DNA of 13,782 nt from assembly GCA_036676475.1 (NCBI GenBank), contig JAKFCU010000002.1, positions 1-13,782 on the forward strand, in the 5' to 3' direction. The DNA comes from LC029 sp036676475 (GTDB lineage Bacteria > Bacillota > Bacilli > Aneurinibacillales > RAOX-1). Shown in pieces: positions 1-6,980 of the stretch. Made by a program: the position numbers and the translations under genes. How positions within the stretch are numbered: position 1 is the first letter of the stretch; each line of letters starts with the position of its first letter. The notes beneath the pieces were generated by a model. That model saw nothing but the letters and a program-made list of their open reading frames with translations. It was not told where the DNA came from and made no database searches.

Positions 1-240
1 TTACTCTAACAAGCCTTCTTCTAACTCGAGTAGGTTGTTAATGGGCTTCCAATATATACCCGTGCTTTCCATTGCAGCATGAGTGCAGCGTTTACTTTTG
101 ACCCAATCTATTAATGTGATGAGATCGTGCGTCATCGTACCAAATGTTTTAATCTCCTTTCCTTCAGGTGTAAGGGTGCAAACCGTAATGCTCTTCTTAT
201 GGACGTCCAGTCCACAGCATCGTTGATACATGATTTCCAT
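1..240 (-). pseudogene. IS110-family transposase, N-terminal fragment
   Basis: Reads as the N-terminus of an IS110-family (DEDD) transposase, the enzyme that moves a circular IS intermediate and is now known to be RNA-guided in this family. The N-terminal RuvC-like signature is visible: CGLDVHKKSITV carries the first Asp and AAMESTGIYWKP carries the Glu. The family is normally about 300-430 aa, but here the frame ends with a TAA at 1-3 after NLLELEEGLLE, just where family members continue into the next strand of the catalytic domain. That suggests a frameshift or nonsense change, although the rest lies outside the window. The start chosen is ATG 238-240 (MEIMYQRCC), with GGAAGG at 251-256 about 10 bases upstream; ATG 229-231 is an alternative. 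The family call is firm, and the pseudogene call is moderate. Confidence 0.8.
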
Positions 241-373
241 ATTACATATCCTTCCGACGGCTATGTTTTCTGGAAAATAAATCATAAATTAAACATCAAA
301 ACCTAGTTGCGAGCATTCTATTTATATTTTGAGAGGAACCTATTACAATTACATTAACGAATGGGGGGTTCAT

Positions 374-700
374 ATGCGCTTGAATGAGTTTGGAAAATGG
401 AAGGACGACAAGGAAGGCGTTAGGTTATTCGTTTAGTTCGTCGGTTCACCGTATTTGGAAGACTTATTGAACGGTAATCTTTTTATGAATCCGTTGAAAG
501 TCTTCATAGAACAGGAATTACAGGAGATGAAGCGCGGGCAGGGCCCTTCTAAGGATTCCTTAGTTTTGAACTACGGAGCTGATGTTGTTTTTATATCATT
601 TAAAGATAAAAATCCCGAAGAAAATCTAATTGTAAAGACCCACGATAAATTTTACTTGTTTACAGGAGATAAAGAAAAGACTAAATCCGTAATTGAATAG
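374..700 (+). pseudogene. Small unknown gene interrupted by in-frame TAG
   Basis: One reading frame runs from ATG 374, preceded by GGGGGG at 363-368 with 5-base spacing, to TAG at 698-700. It is broken by a single TAG at 434-436. The first part gives 20 residues (MRLNEFGKWKDDKEGVRLFV). The same frame continues directly as FVGSPYLEDLLNGNLF and on for about 80 residues, which looks like ordinary soluble alpha/beta protein, with DVVFISFKDKNP and NLIVKTHDKFYLFTG. The good ribosome binding site belongs to the upstream ATG, and no convincing one precedes TTG 455 or ATG 485. The simplest reading is a 108-codon gene inactivated by one nonsense change. Restart at an internal codon, or a sequencing error, is possible. 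I do not recognise the family, and no membrane segment or signal peptide is visible. Confidence 0.55.
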
Positions 701-720
701 GCGAAAAAGAAAATAAACTA

Positions 721-734
721 ACTTAACGGGATTC
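721..734 (+). repeat. Head of the AACGGGATTC intergenic repeat (partial copy)
   Basis: ACTTAACGGGATTC matches the heads of the two repeat units near 10950 (ACTAACGGGAGTC) and 11355 (ACTGAACGGGATTC). Like them, it lies just downstream of a small gene's stop codon. The rest of the unit (AATAGCT stem, AGAATAG tail) is not recognisable here, so this is either a degraded copy or chance similarity. Confidence 0.3.
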
Positions 735-821
735 GTTTGTATAGGTAGATTTTTTTGTGCTGGCTCAGACTGGCCTACTGTTACTATAGACTTACAATCA
801 TTCTTTATAAGGAGAATCTTC

Positions 822-1412
822 ATGGTTCAATCCTTCTACTCCATGCCAACTCTAGATTTAGCAAAAGCCTTGATCGGAAAATCTTTAATCCATGAGTCAT
901 CAGAAGGCACCACTTCGGGACTAATCGTTGAGACAGAAGCGTATATTGGCCCACATGATAAAGCATCACACTCTTATGGGGGGCGGAGAACTCCAAGAGT
1001 CGAGCCTATGTACGGCCCTCCAGCCCATGCTTATATTTATTTGATCTATGGCATGAATCATTGCTTTAACGTCGTCAGCGGAAAAATAGGCGCACCAGAA
1101 GCCGTCTTAATCCGAGCTCTTCACCCTCAAGAGGGTGTTGAGTTGATGAAGAAAAGGCGCAGCTCCATCAAGAGACAGGTCGATCTCACAAACGGTCCTG
1201 GAAAGCTTTGTGCCGCTATGGGGATTACTCGTGATCAAAATGAGTTTAACTTGATCACTTCACCGTTATATATTGAAGACGTGGGATTTAATCCCCAACC
1301 CGAAGACATTCTTTCCGGCCCCAGGATCGGAATACCCTATGCAGAAGAAGCCGTGCATTACCCTTGGCGTTTCTGGTTAAAAGGAGATGAATATGTCTCC
1401 AAAAAGAAATAA
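822..1412 (+). CDS. mpg: 3-methyladenine DNA glycosylase (AAG/MPG family)
   Basis: A base-excision repair enzyme that flips alkylated purines such as 3-methyladenine, and usually hypoxanthine, out of DNA and cuts the N-glycosidic bond. It is monofunctional and cytoplasmic. The 196-aa length is normal for bacterial AAG proteins. The active-site block IVETEAYIGPHDKASHS is intact, with E39 as the water-activating Glu, Y41 and H50 matching human Y127 and H136, and YLIYGMNHCFNV (about 73-84) carrying the DNA-intercalating Tyr. The loop LTNGPGKLCAAMGI (about 122-135) is also typical. The start ATG 822 has AAGGAG at 809-814 with 7-base spacing. The gene appears monocistronic: the gene before it is decayed and the TnpB element follows. 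No LexA- or Ada-type site was recognised upstream. B. subtilis calls the homologue yxlJ. The identification is very secure. Confidence 0.95.
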   Translation: MVQSFYSMPTLDLAKALIGKSLIHESSEGTTSGLIVETEAYIGPHDKASHSYGGRRTPRVEPMYGPPAHAYIYLIYGMNHCFNVVSGKIGAPEAVLIRALHPQEGVELMKKRRSSIKRQVDLTNGPGKLCAAMGITRDQNEFNLITSPLYIEDVGFNPQPEDILSGPRIGIPYAEEAVHYPWRFWLKGDEYVSKKK

Positions 1413-1484
1413 CCCTGTCAGGAAATTTTGGGTCTTTGGTGGGGTGTTTTTCATGAAAAATAGCGCAGGATACCCCTCAATTCA

Positions 1485-1489
1485 TTGAT
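1485..1489 (+). other. Candidate target/TAM motif TTGAT at the left end of the tnpB element
   Basis: TTGAT directly precedes the structured left end of the tnpB element. IS200/IS605-family elements insert 3' of a short target sequence, and for ISDra2 that target, which is also the TnpB TAM, is TTGAT. The position fits, but a pentamer can occur by chance. Confidence 0.45.
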
Positions 1490-1631
1490 GGGGAGGAATG
1501 CGCTTCGGACAAGGACGGGCATAACCCGTTCAATTATCCGACATGCTATCCTACTTCCTCCTCTCCAAATAAATGATCTCTTTTCACTAAAAGATATGGT
1601 AAAATATTACTTGGTGAAAGGTGGGGATAAA

Positions 1632-2750
1632 ATGGAAATGACGATCACAGCTAAAATCAAAATCAAACCCACTTTGGAGCAACAATCTTTGTTGCAGGAT
1701 ACTGTTCGTGCCTATCAGAAAGGATGTAATTTTGTATCTTCGCTAGTGTTTCAAACGAAAGAGATTGCCCAACTCAAACTACATAAGATGACCTATGGAG
1801 TGTTACGAAAGGAATATTCTCTTCGCTCCCAAATGGCACAATCGGTGATAAAAATGGTGATTGCTCGCTACAAATCTGCTCAATCAAATGGACATCAGTG
1901 GACAAAAGTTCTAGTTAAGAAACCGGAATATGACTTGGTTTGGAATCGTGACTATTCCCTTACCAAAGATTTCTTCTCCATTAACACGCTTGATGGTCGA
2001 GTGAAAGTACCGTATGAAACGAAGGGAATGGAACGATACTTTGATGGTTCGTGGTCCTTTGGAACGGCCAAGCTGGTAATGAAGTACGGTAAGTTCTTTT
2101 TGCATATCCCGATGACCAAAAAAATCGAATCGGTTTCAGAACAGCAAATTAAACAAGTTATCGGGGTGGATTTTGGAATTAATTTTGTGACCACCTCCTA
2201 TGATTTCCAAGGAAAAACCATGTTCTTTAATGGCAGAGCGATCAAAGATAAGCGATTGCACTACAAGCATCTTCGGAGGCAAATTCAACAAAAGCAAACT
2301 TCTTCTGCTCGTAGACGTTTAAAGAAGATTGGGCAACGAGAAAACCGTTGGCAAGCTGACATCAATCATCAAGTCAGCAAGGCACTCGTTGAGCGATATG
2401 GTTCTAATACCTTGTTTGTGATTGAAGATTTGTCAGGTATTCGACAGGCAACCGAGCGAGTACGAATTCAAGATCGTTATCAAATGGTATCTTGGGCTTT
2501 CTATCAATTATGTCAGATGCTCGAATATAAGGCACTTTTATATGGTTCAAAAGTGATTACGGTTGACCCTCGTTATACTTCGCAAACGTGTCCAAAATGT
2601 GGTCACACTGAGAAAGCCAACCGGAACAAGAGGAAGCATATCTTTTGCTGCAAAAACTGCTTCTATCAATCCAACGATGATAGAATCGGTGCGATGAACC
2701 TTCAACGAAAAGGAATAGAGTACATCGTTGAAGTGACCACACAGGCATGA
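1632..2750 (+). CDS. tnpB: TnpB RNA-guided nuclease (IS605 OrfB family)
   Basis: TnpB is a RuvC-type endonuclease, ancestral to Cas12. It uses an RNA from the element's right end to cut DNA next to a TAM, which helps the element persist. The 372-aa length is normal. The N-terminal helical/OSB part begins at MTITAKIKIKPTLEQQ. RuvC-I GVDFGINFVTT has D180, RuvC-II FVIEDLSGIR has E265, and RuvC-III SNDDRIGAMNL has D350, so the catalytic triad is complete. A four-cysteine zinc finger (C320, C323, C340, C343) lies between II and III. The start ATG 1632 was chosen because AGGTGGGG lies at 1619-1626 and family homology begins there. The frame is open back to TTG 1485, but that stretch is the hairpin-rich left end. 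No frameshift or lost catalytic residue is visible, so it is probably active. Confidence 0.92.
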   Translation: MEMTITAKIKIKPTLEQQSLLQDTVRAYQKGCNFVSSLVFQTKEIAQLKLHKMTYGVLRKEYSLRSQMAQSVIKMVIARYKSAQSNGHQWTKVLVKKPEYDLVWNRDYSLTKDFFSINTLDGRVKVPYETKGMERYFDGSWSFGTAKLVMKYGKFFLHIPMTKKIESVSEQQIKQVIGVDFGINFVTTSYDFQGKTMFFNGRAIKDKRLHYKHLRRQIQQKQTSSARRRLKKIGQRENRWQADINHQVSKALVERYGSNTLFVIEDLSGIRQATERVRIQDRYQMVSWAFYQLCQMLEYKALLYGSKVITVDPRYTSQTCPKCGHTEKANRNKRKHIFCCKNCFYQSNDDRIGAMNLQRKGIEYIVEVTTQA

Positions 2751-2760
2751 CCTATGTGGT
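2736..2760 (+). repeat. Right-end hairpin of the tnpB element, probable 3' part of its guide RNA
   Basis: ACCACACAGG (2736-2745), loop CATGA, CCTATGTGGT (2751-2760): nine of ten positions pair, with one C-A mismatch, and the loop contains the tnpB stop codon. In TnpB systems the guide (omega/re) RNA comes from the tnpB 3' end and this right end, and its guide is copied from the flanking DNA. If TCAA at 2771-2774 is the end, the guide would begin at 2775 with TCTGCCCTTGATG. This is inference from family knowledge. Confidence 0.55.
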
Positions 2761-2914
2761 TGGGTAGCTGTCAATCTGCCCTTGATGTATTAACACGTCC
2801 ATGGATGAAAAAAGGTAGGAGTTTAAGAAAAACGCTTGAACTACTGGTTAGATACAAGCTCTTCCACTTTAGTGAGGAGTCATTGACGAATTAAGAATAT
2901 GAGTGGAGAAATAG

Positions 2915-3973
2915 ATGAATATCAGTCCTGATATACAAAATGAACACCAAATTTTTCTTCAAGGACCTGTTGTTGTTTTTAAATGGAAAAATGCTCCGAA
3001 TTGGCCTGTAGAATATGTATCAGCCAACGTATTTGAGAATCTTGGCTATACGGCGAAGGAGTTTTTATCGAGTAAGGTTGAATATGCAAGTATTGTTTGC
3101 CCAGAAGATTTACAAAGAGTTGCAGATGAAGTTTCTATATATAGTTCAACTATGAAGAATGATTTTGAACAAGAATATCGGATCGTAAAGAAAAACGGTG
3201 AAGTTATTTGGATATATGATTATACTTCAATTTTGAGAGGTGAAAGTGGAAACATCACTCACTTCTATGGTTATATTCTGGATATCACTAAGCATAAGAG
3301 AAATGAAGAAGCCCTTAGAAAAACAGAAAAGCTGAATACTGTAGGGGAAATGGCCGCTGGAGTAGCACATGAAATAAGGAATCCATTAACTACTATCAAA
3401 GGCTTCCTGGCTATGATCAAGAAGCATCCATATAAAGAAATGTATATGACAATCATAGAATCCGAACTGAATAGGATCGAACAAATCATCAATGAATTCT
3501 TGATACTCTCTAAGCCACATTATAAGCAATATACCAATAAAGATATACGTTTCCTTTTGAAAGAAATTCTCCCTCTTTTTGAAACTCAAGCTATCACCAA
3601 AAATATTCAATTGTGCATGGAATTCGATTCCCAAGACTTGATGGTTCATTGTAATGAAGGTGAACTAAAACAAGTGTTCATAAACACATTGAAGAATGCC
3701 GTTGAAGCAATGACTTATGGTGGAGTGATTAAAATTCATTGTTTTAAAGAATCGAATCATGTATCTATTAAGTTCATTGATGAAGGTGATGGAATCCCAG
3801 AGGAAAGCATTAATCGATTGGGTGAACCATTTTTTTCGACTAAAGAAAGTGGTACAGGCTTAGGTCTGATGGTGAGTTTTAAAATCATTGATGAACATCA
3901 AGGGAGTTATACAATAAAAAGCCAATTAGGTAAAGGTAGTGTGTTTGAATATAGACTACCTCTTTGTACATAA
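2915..3973 (+). CDS. Cytoplasmic PAS-domain sensor histidine kinase (sporulation-kinase-like)
   Basis: An ATP-dependent autokinase that passes phosphate to a response regulator. An N-terminal PAS/PAC domain (about residues 15-127) ends in YGYILDITKHKR. A HisKA dimerisation helix follows with the H-box GEMAAGVAHEIRNPLTTIKG, where H152 is the phosphorylated residue. The HATPase_c domain then has the N box NTLKNAVEAM (about 258-267), G1 IDEGDGIPEE, F box PFFSTK and G2 GTGLGL (313-318). The 352-aa protein has no signal peptide or membrane segment, so the signal is intracellular. The start ATG 2915 has GTGGAG at 2903-2908, spacing 6. No response regulator is adjacent. Orphan kinases of this build in Bacillales often feed the Spo0F/Spo0A phosphorelay (KinA/KinE type). 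That role is inferred from architecture only. Confidence 0.9.
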   Translation: MNISPDIQNEHQIFLQGPVVVFKWKNAPNWPVEYVSANVFENLGYTAKEFLSSKVEYASIVCPEDLQRVADEVSIYSSTMKNDFEQEYRIVKKNGEVIWIYDYTSILRGESGNITHFYGYILDITKHKRNEEALRKTEKLNTVGEMAAGVAHEIRNPLTTIKGFLAMIKKHPYKEMYMTIIESELNRIEQIINEFLILSKPHYKQYTNKDIRFLLKEILPLFETQAITKNIQLCMEFDSQDLMVHCNEGELKQVFINTLKNAVEAMTYGGVIKIHCFKESNHVSIKFIDEGDGIPEESINRLGEPFFSTKESGTGLGLMVSFKIIDEHQGSYTIKSQLGKGSVFEYRLPLCT

Positions 3974-4120
3974 GAATGCTCAAGGAATGTATTGGGTGAA
4001 GTGGATGAGTGGGACCGTCAGTGCATTACTGCGCACCCTATATTCAAAATGGATTTAATTTGGTATCTGAAAGAATTCAAAGAGAAATCTGGCAGATGTA
4101 ATATGCTAGAATGAGATTAG
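3974..4120 (+). other. Gene remnant of unknown family after the kinase
   Basis: After the kinase stop, the same frame stays open to TGA at about 4112-4114. It reads protein-like (VDEWDRQCITAHPIFKMDL, then WYLKEFKEKSGRCNMLE) but has no ribosome binding site or plausible start. It may be the tail of a lost gene. I do not recognise the family. Confidence 0.25.
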
Positions 4121-4279
4121 GTTAACCTGCCGGTCAAAGATTTAAAGAAAAAGATGGACTTCTTCTCGCAAGTCGGTTTTGAGTTCAATTTGCAGTTCAC
4201 TGACGATAAAGCTGCTGTCGGTTTTTGCCGGTGGCTGTTTTTTTTGATCAATTTTGTTTATACACGGGACAGAAGATAA
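4121..4279 (+). pseudogene. Glyoxalase/VOC-family protein, N-terminal fragment
   Basis: The frame from 4121 reads VNLPVKDLKKKMDFFSQVGF followed by EFNLQFTDDKAA. This is the characteristic first beta-alpha-beta unit of VOC (glyoxalase/bleomycin resistance/dioxygenase fold) proteins, which normally begin within a few residues of this motif. A TAG stop immediately precedes it (4118-4120), so the original start is gone. Homology ends after about 32 residues at AAVGF, where a full protein would go on for about another 100. The remaining codons to TAA 4277-4279 are out-of-frame sequence of the neighbouring hydrolase fragment. It is clearly a dead remnant and probably marks one edge of a deletion. 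Confidence 0.7.
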
Positions 4280-4427
4280 GATACTTCCATATGAGCATGG
4301 TCTAGCTCTTGTTGATGAAATTCCAAATGCAACGTTGCTAACCCTTAAAGGAACGGGTCACGAAATTCACTCCGACGATTGGGATAATATAATTATCGCT
4401 ATTTCGAATCATACTTCAGTCTTGTAA
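4248..4427 (+). pseudogene. Alpha/beta hydrolase, C-terminal fragment
   Basis: In a different frame from the VOC fragment, this reads SILFIHGTEDKILPYEHG, then LALVDEIPNATLLTLKGTGH, then EIHSDDWDNIIIAI and a TAA at 4425-4427. FIHGTED carries the nucleophile-supporting Asp and GTGHEI the catalytic His of alpha/beta hydrolases, so the last 60 or so residues are well preserved. The nucleophile elbow (GxSxG) and everything N-terminal are missing, and a TGA precedes at 4245-4247. The junction with the VOC fragment lies between about 4218 and 4248, around a run of eight T's. A single deletion that removed the end of one gene and the start of another explains both remnants. It cannot be functional. 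Confidence 0.75.
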
Positions 4428-4462
4428 GGTATACGATATTAAATATCTAAACAACAAATTTC

Positions 4463-4497
4463 AAGAAGGGTTACAATCGACATTTGTAACCCTTCTT
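4463..4497 (+). terminator. Perfect 14-bp inverted repeat, likely terminator
   Basis: AAGAAGGGTTACAA (4463-4476) and TTGTAACCCTTCTT (4484-4497) pair perfectly around a 7-base loop. The stem lies 35 bases after the hydrolase-fragment stop, where that gene's terminator would be. The following CTATTAATAATTT is AT-rich but lacks a clean T run, so efficiency is uncertain. Confidence 0.55.
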
Positions 4498-4874
4498 CTA
4501 TTAATAATTTGGAATTGTTGCTGAAGTAACCCGAGGGACGGGGATCGATAGCACAATAAACAACAAAACCCGGTTCTTCCTTCCTTAGCGTAGGAAAACC
4601 TGGATTTTTGATTTAGAATATGTATAATCGTATGTTTTGTCAAAAATCTTGGTACTACCCCTTATTGAGTTGAGTACAATATATCAGGTACCCGTTTACG
4701 AAAACTTAGGGAGAGGGGTGCTGTGTAATCACTCCCAGTTGAGTTTGGATTTGGTAGATGAATATCGGTTCCACACATCCGATCCAAAAAGATTGATATG
4801 ATCATATACACTAAATTTAGATTCGCAATCTTGAATATTTCCATTGTTTGTGATAATTTCAATATAAGTATTAG
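4498..4874. other. Non-coding stretch upstream of the four-gene cluster
   Basis: I see no supportable gene. Weak structure is present. A hairpin with two mismatches around 4570-4602 is followed by ATTTTT. TTTGGAT (4744-4750) pairs with ATCCAAA (4782-4788) and encloses CGG/CCG. GGGGTG/CACTCC can pair near 4713-4728. None matches a riboswitch I recognise. In particular I see no S-box (SAM-I) core, which would have been natural before a MetE-like operon. Confidence 0.4.
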
Positions 4875-4889
4875 TTATCATAATGATAA
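4875..4889. promoter_or_regulatory. 15-bp palindrome, candidate operator of the four-gene cluster
   Basis: TTATCAT-A-ATGATAA is a perfect 7-1-7 palindrome, 44 bases before the first start codon (4934). The 7-1-7 geometry and A/T-rich arms resemble Fur/PerR/Zur-type boxes, but the arm sequence does not equal any of the B. subtilis consensus sites I know. TTGAAT and TATAAG-like boxes lie nearby without a convincing 17-base spacing. The site is a candidate only. Confidence 0.35.
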
Positions 4890-4933
4890 GTTTTTATAAA
4901 GAATATGAAAAAATTATACAAAGGGGAGATTAT

Positions 4934-6061
4934 ATGAACAACGTTTATCAAGAAGGCAAGGATTTTGCCAAGTCCTACATATTGCCTTACACTGAATTGA
5001 TTGACAAGGAGTCGAAATTTCCTGAAGAATCTTTCAAGGAACTAGGTAAAAAGGGCTTTTTAAAACTGCTTGTACCTGAAGAATATGGTGGGCTTGGCAA
5101 AGGACTTGTAGAACATGCTCAGGCTTGTCTGGCATTTGCAGAGACGTGCTCTACTACTGCTCTTTGCTATATGATGCATAATGTTGCATTAATGTGTGTT
5201 CTAACTCATGGAAGTGACGAACTTAAGAAAAAGATTTTTACAGACATCGTAGAAAACGATAAATACATGGCTTTAGCCTACAGCGAATTCGGAACAGGAG
5301 TACACTTCTATAATCCGGAAATTACTGCTGAGGTTAACGGTGACAACACAACTTTCAACGGAATAAAGAGCATGGTAACATCTGCTACGTATGCTTCCTA
5401 CTATCTCGTTCTTGCACCATCTGTTGAAGTAGGAAAAATAAACAACTGGGTATTCCCTCTGGAAGCTAAAGGCTTAACCTTTGAAATGTCAAAATGGCAT
5501 GGTTTTGGAATGAGAGGTAACGCGTCATGTCCAATGCACATTGATAATGTGACTTTGGACTCATCTTTTCGCATTGGTTCAGAAGGTTCAGGAGCAGAGC
5601 AGGTATTCAATGTGGTAGCTCCATTCTTCATCACAGGACTAGGATCAGTATACAGCGGTACTGCCATGCATATGTTTGAAATAGCCAGCAATTATGCTGT
5701 GGATAGGAAATATCCAGATGGAAGATCACTTTCAAATATTGAAACTATACAAGTGCATATTGGAAATATTTATAAAAATGCAGCTGCCGCAAGAGCAATC
5801 ACTTTAGAAGCTGCGAGAGCAGGGGCCAACGGAGAAGCAGATGCACTTGCAAAGATTCTGGCGGCAAGAATAGTTGCGTCAGAAGCTGCAATCGAATGCG
5901 GAAGACTTGCAATGAGAGTTGGAGGAGGAAAAGCCTACAATAAATCTCTACCTACGGAAAGACTTCTGAGAGATGCATATGCCGGACAAATTATGGCCCC
6001 AAGTGCCGATGTTCTGACTATTTGGCTTGGAAAAGCATTAACAGGTCAGATGATTCCATAA
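4934..6061 (+). CDS. Acyl-CoA-dehydrogenase-fold flavoprotein lacking the catalytic Glu
   Basis: This 375-aa protein has the full acyl-CoA dehydrogenase fold. The N-terminal helical domain runs to about residue 110 (LVPEEYGGLGKG at 46-57). The middle beta domain is about 111-225. The C-terminal four-helix bundle ends with RVGGGKAYNKSLPTERLLRD, the usual GG-Y-PxxR-RDA block. After RDA the family normally has YEGT with the base Glu. Here the aligned stretch is YAGQIMAPSADV, with Ala about 355 at the Glu position, so simple acyl-CoA alpha,beta-dehydrogenation is unlikely. FAD/FMN monooxygenases of this fold (DszC/SfnC type) also lack that Glu, so an oxygenase or other flavin reaction is plausible. 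The start ATG 4934 has AAGGGGAG at 4921-4928. It is the first gene of the cluster, 24 bases before the next. Arg codons are nearly all AGA/AGG. Confidence 0.8.
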   Translation: MNNVYQEGKDFAKSYILPYTELIDKESKFPEESFKELGKKGFLKLLVPEEYGGLGKGLVEHAQACLAFAETCSTTALCYMMHNVALMCVLTHGSDELKKKIFTDIVENDKYMALAYSEFGTGVHFYNPEITAEVNGDNTTFNGIKSMVTSATYASYYLVLAPSVEVGKINNWVFPLEAKGLTFEMSKWHGFGMRGNASCPMHIDNVTLDSSFRIGSEGSGAEQVFNVVAPFFITGLGSVYSGTAMHMFEIASNYAVDRKYPDGRSLSNIETIQVHIGNIYKNAAAARAITLEAARAGANGEADALAKILAARIVASEAAIECGRLAMRVGGGKAYNKSLPTERLLRDAYAGQIMAPSADVLTIWLGKALTGQMIP

Positions 6062-6085
6062 AGATAGATTAAGGAGTGAGCTTAT

Positions 6086-6904
6086 TTGAGTAAGGATAGT
6101 ATAAAAGTCGGAGCTGTAATTTATGATCCGAGGGTTACAGTGATCTGGGGGATCATAGCTGATTTTTTTAAAGAGGAAGGGCTTGAAATAGAATGTGTCT
6201 TCTATAAGGATTATGAAGGACAGGTTGACGGATTAATGAACAAGGATATAGACATTGCCTGGAATTCGCCTCTAGCATGGTTGGACGCTTATTTGAGAAC
6301 CGAAGGAAAATGCCAGATGGGTTCAATGAGAGATACGGATAGAGACAGAAAGACCTGCTTCATTGTCAGAAAAGATAGCGGCATAACGAATCTCGTTGGG
6401 CTAAGGGGCAAGACTATTGGCTTTGGAGCTATAGACTCTCCTCAAGCAAGATTGATACCAATTAACCATTTGCATAAAAATGGACTTGAGTATGGAGCGG
6501 ACTACACTGAGAAAAGGTTTGATATTGGCGTCGGCCTTCATGGAGACCACATAGGAGGAGAGCTAGATGCCATTAGAGCATTGATGGCAGGAACCGTAGA
6601 CGCCTCTGTAACTCTGGATTTGAACTGGAACGCTTGGAAGAAGGATGGCACCATTGATGAAAATCAATTGGTATGCATTGATACAACAGCTTTGTTTGAC
6701 CACTGTATTTTCGTAGCTCATCCTGATTTTCCAACTGAAAGGTTCAGAGAATGGCAAAAGGTGCTTCATAGAATGGACTATAACAATGAAGCCCATAAGA
6801 AGATGATGGATATGGAAGGTTTGAAGGAATGGGTTGAAGGCAGAATCACAGGATTTCAGCAATTACGTGAAGCCAATGACTATCTGAAGTTCTTCAACAG
6901 GTAA
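6086..6904 (+). CDS. PhnD-like substrate-binding-fold protein, predicted cytoplasmic
   Basis: This 272-aa protein of the phosphonate/phosphite (PhnD-like) periplasmic-binding-protein superfamily starts directly in the first strand (SKDSIKVGAVIYDPRVTVIW) with no signal peptide or lipobox. No ABC permease or ATPase is nearby. It is therefore probably a soluble intracellular protein that binds, delivers or even transforms a small ligand. Conserved-looking motifs are DPRVTVIW (14-21), DIAWNSPLAW (56-65), MRDTDRD (81-87), the ligand-loop-like GAIDSPQAR (114-122), GVGLHGDHIGGELDA (148-162) and FDHCIF (204-209). The start is TTG 6086, because AAGGAGTGAG at 6071-6080 fits only this codon. It lies 24 bases after the flavoprotein gene. 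Ligand unknown; the fold call is secure. Confidence 0.8.
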   Translation: MSKDSIKVGAVIYDPRVTVIWGIIADFFKEEGLEIECVFYKDYEGQVDGLMNKDIDIAWNSPLAWLDAYLRTEGKCQMGSMRDTDRDRKTCFIVRKDSGITNLVGLRGKTIGFGAIDSPQARLIPINHLHKNGLEYGADYTEKRFDIGVGLHGDHIGGELDAIRALMAGTVDASVTLDLNWNAWKKDGTIDENQLVCIDTTALFDHCIFVAHPDFPTERFREWQKVLHRMDYNNEAHKKMMDMEGLKEWVEGRITGFQQLREANDYLKFFNR

Positions 6905-6980
6905 TTCCTGATGAATGAGTTCTTAAATTCTGCAAGATAAACTGTTCATATTAGACTTGTTTATTTAAAAGCAGCAATTA

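Larger units (their letters stand above)
1490..2774 (+). mobile_element. IS200/IS605-type element carrying only tnpB (IS1341-like)
   Basis: A tnpB gene is flanked by subterminal imperfect hairpins rather than terminal inverted repeats. At the left, an ACGGG/CCCGT stem (1515-1519 with 1525-1529) sits inside CGGA/TCCG (1506-1509, 1537-1540). GGAGGAA (1492-1498) can also pair with TTCCTCC (1555-1561). At the right, a 10-bp stem with one mismatch spans the tnpB stop codon (2736-2745 with 2751-2760). TCAA at 2771-2774 is a plausible right cleavage site by analogy with IS608. No tnpA (Y1 transposase) is present, so movement would need one in trans. The boundaries are inferred from TTGAT and TCAA and are not proven. 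Confidence 0.6.

Noticed and set aside
1485..1631. N-terminal extension of TnpB from TTG 1485
   Set aside because: This part is the hairpin-rich left end of the element, family homology starts at 1632, and that ATG has its own ribosome binding site.
2783..2788. A second TTGAT after the tnpB element as a target-site duplication
   Set aside because: IS200/IS605 elements do not make target-site duplications, and the pentamer is likely chance; TCAA at 2771 is a better right end.
4498..4874. A riboswitch (S-box/SAM-I or T-box) before the MetE-like cluster
   Set aside because: No S-box core, T-box bulge motif or associated terminator was found; only weak unrelated hairpins are present.
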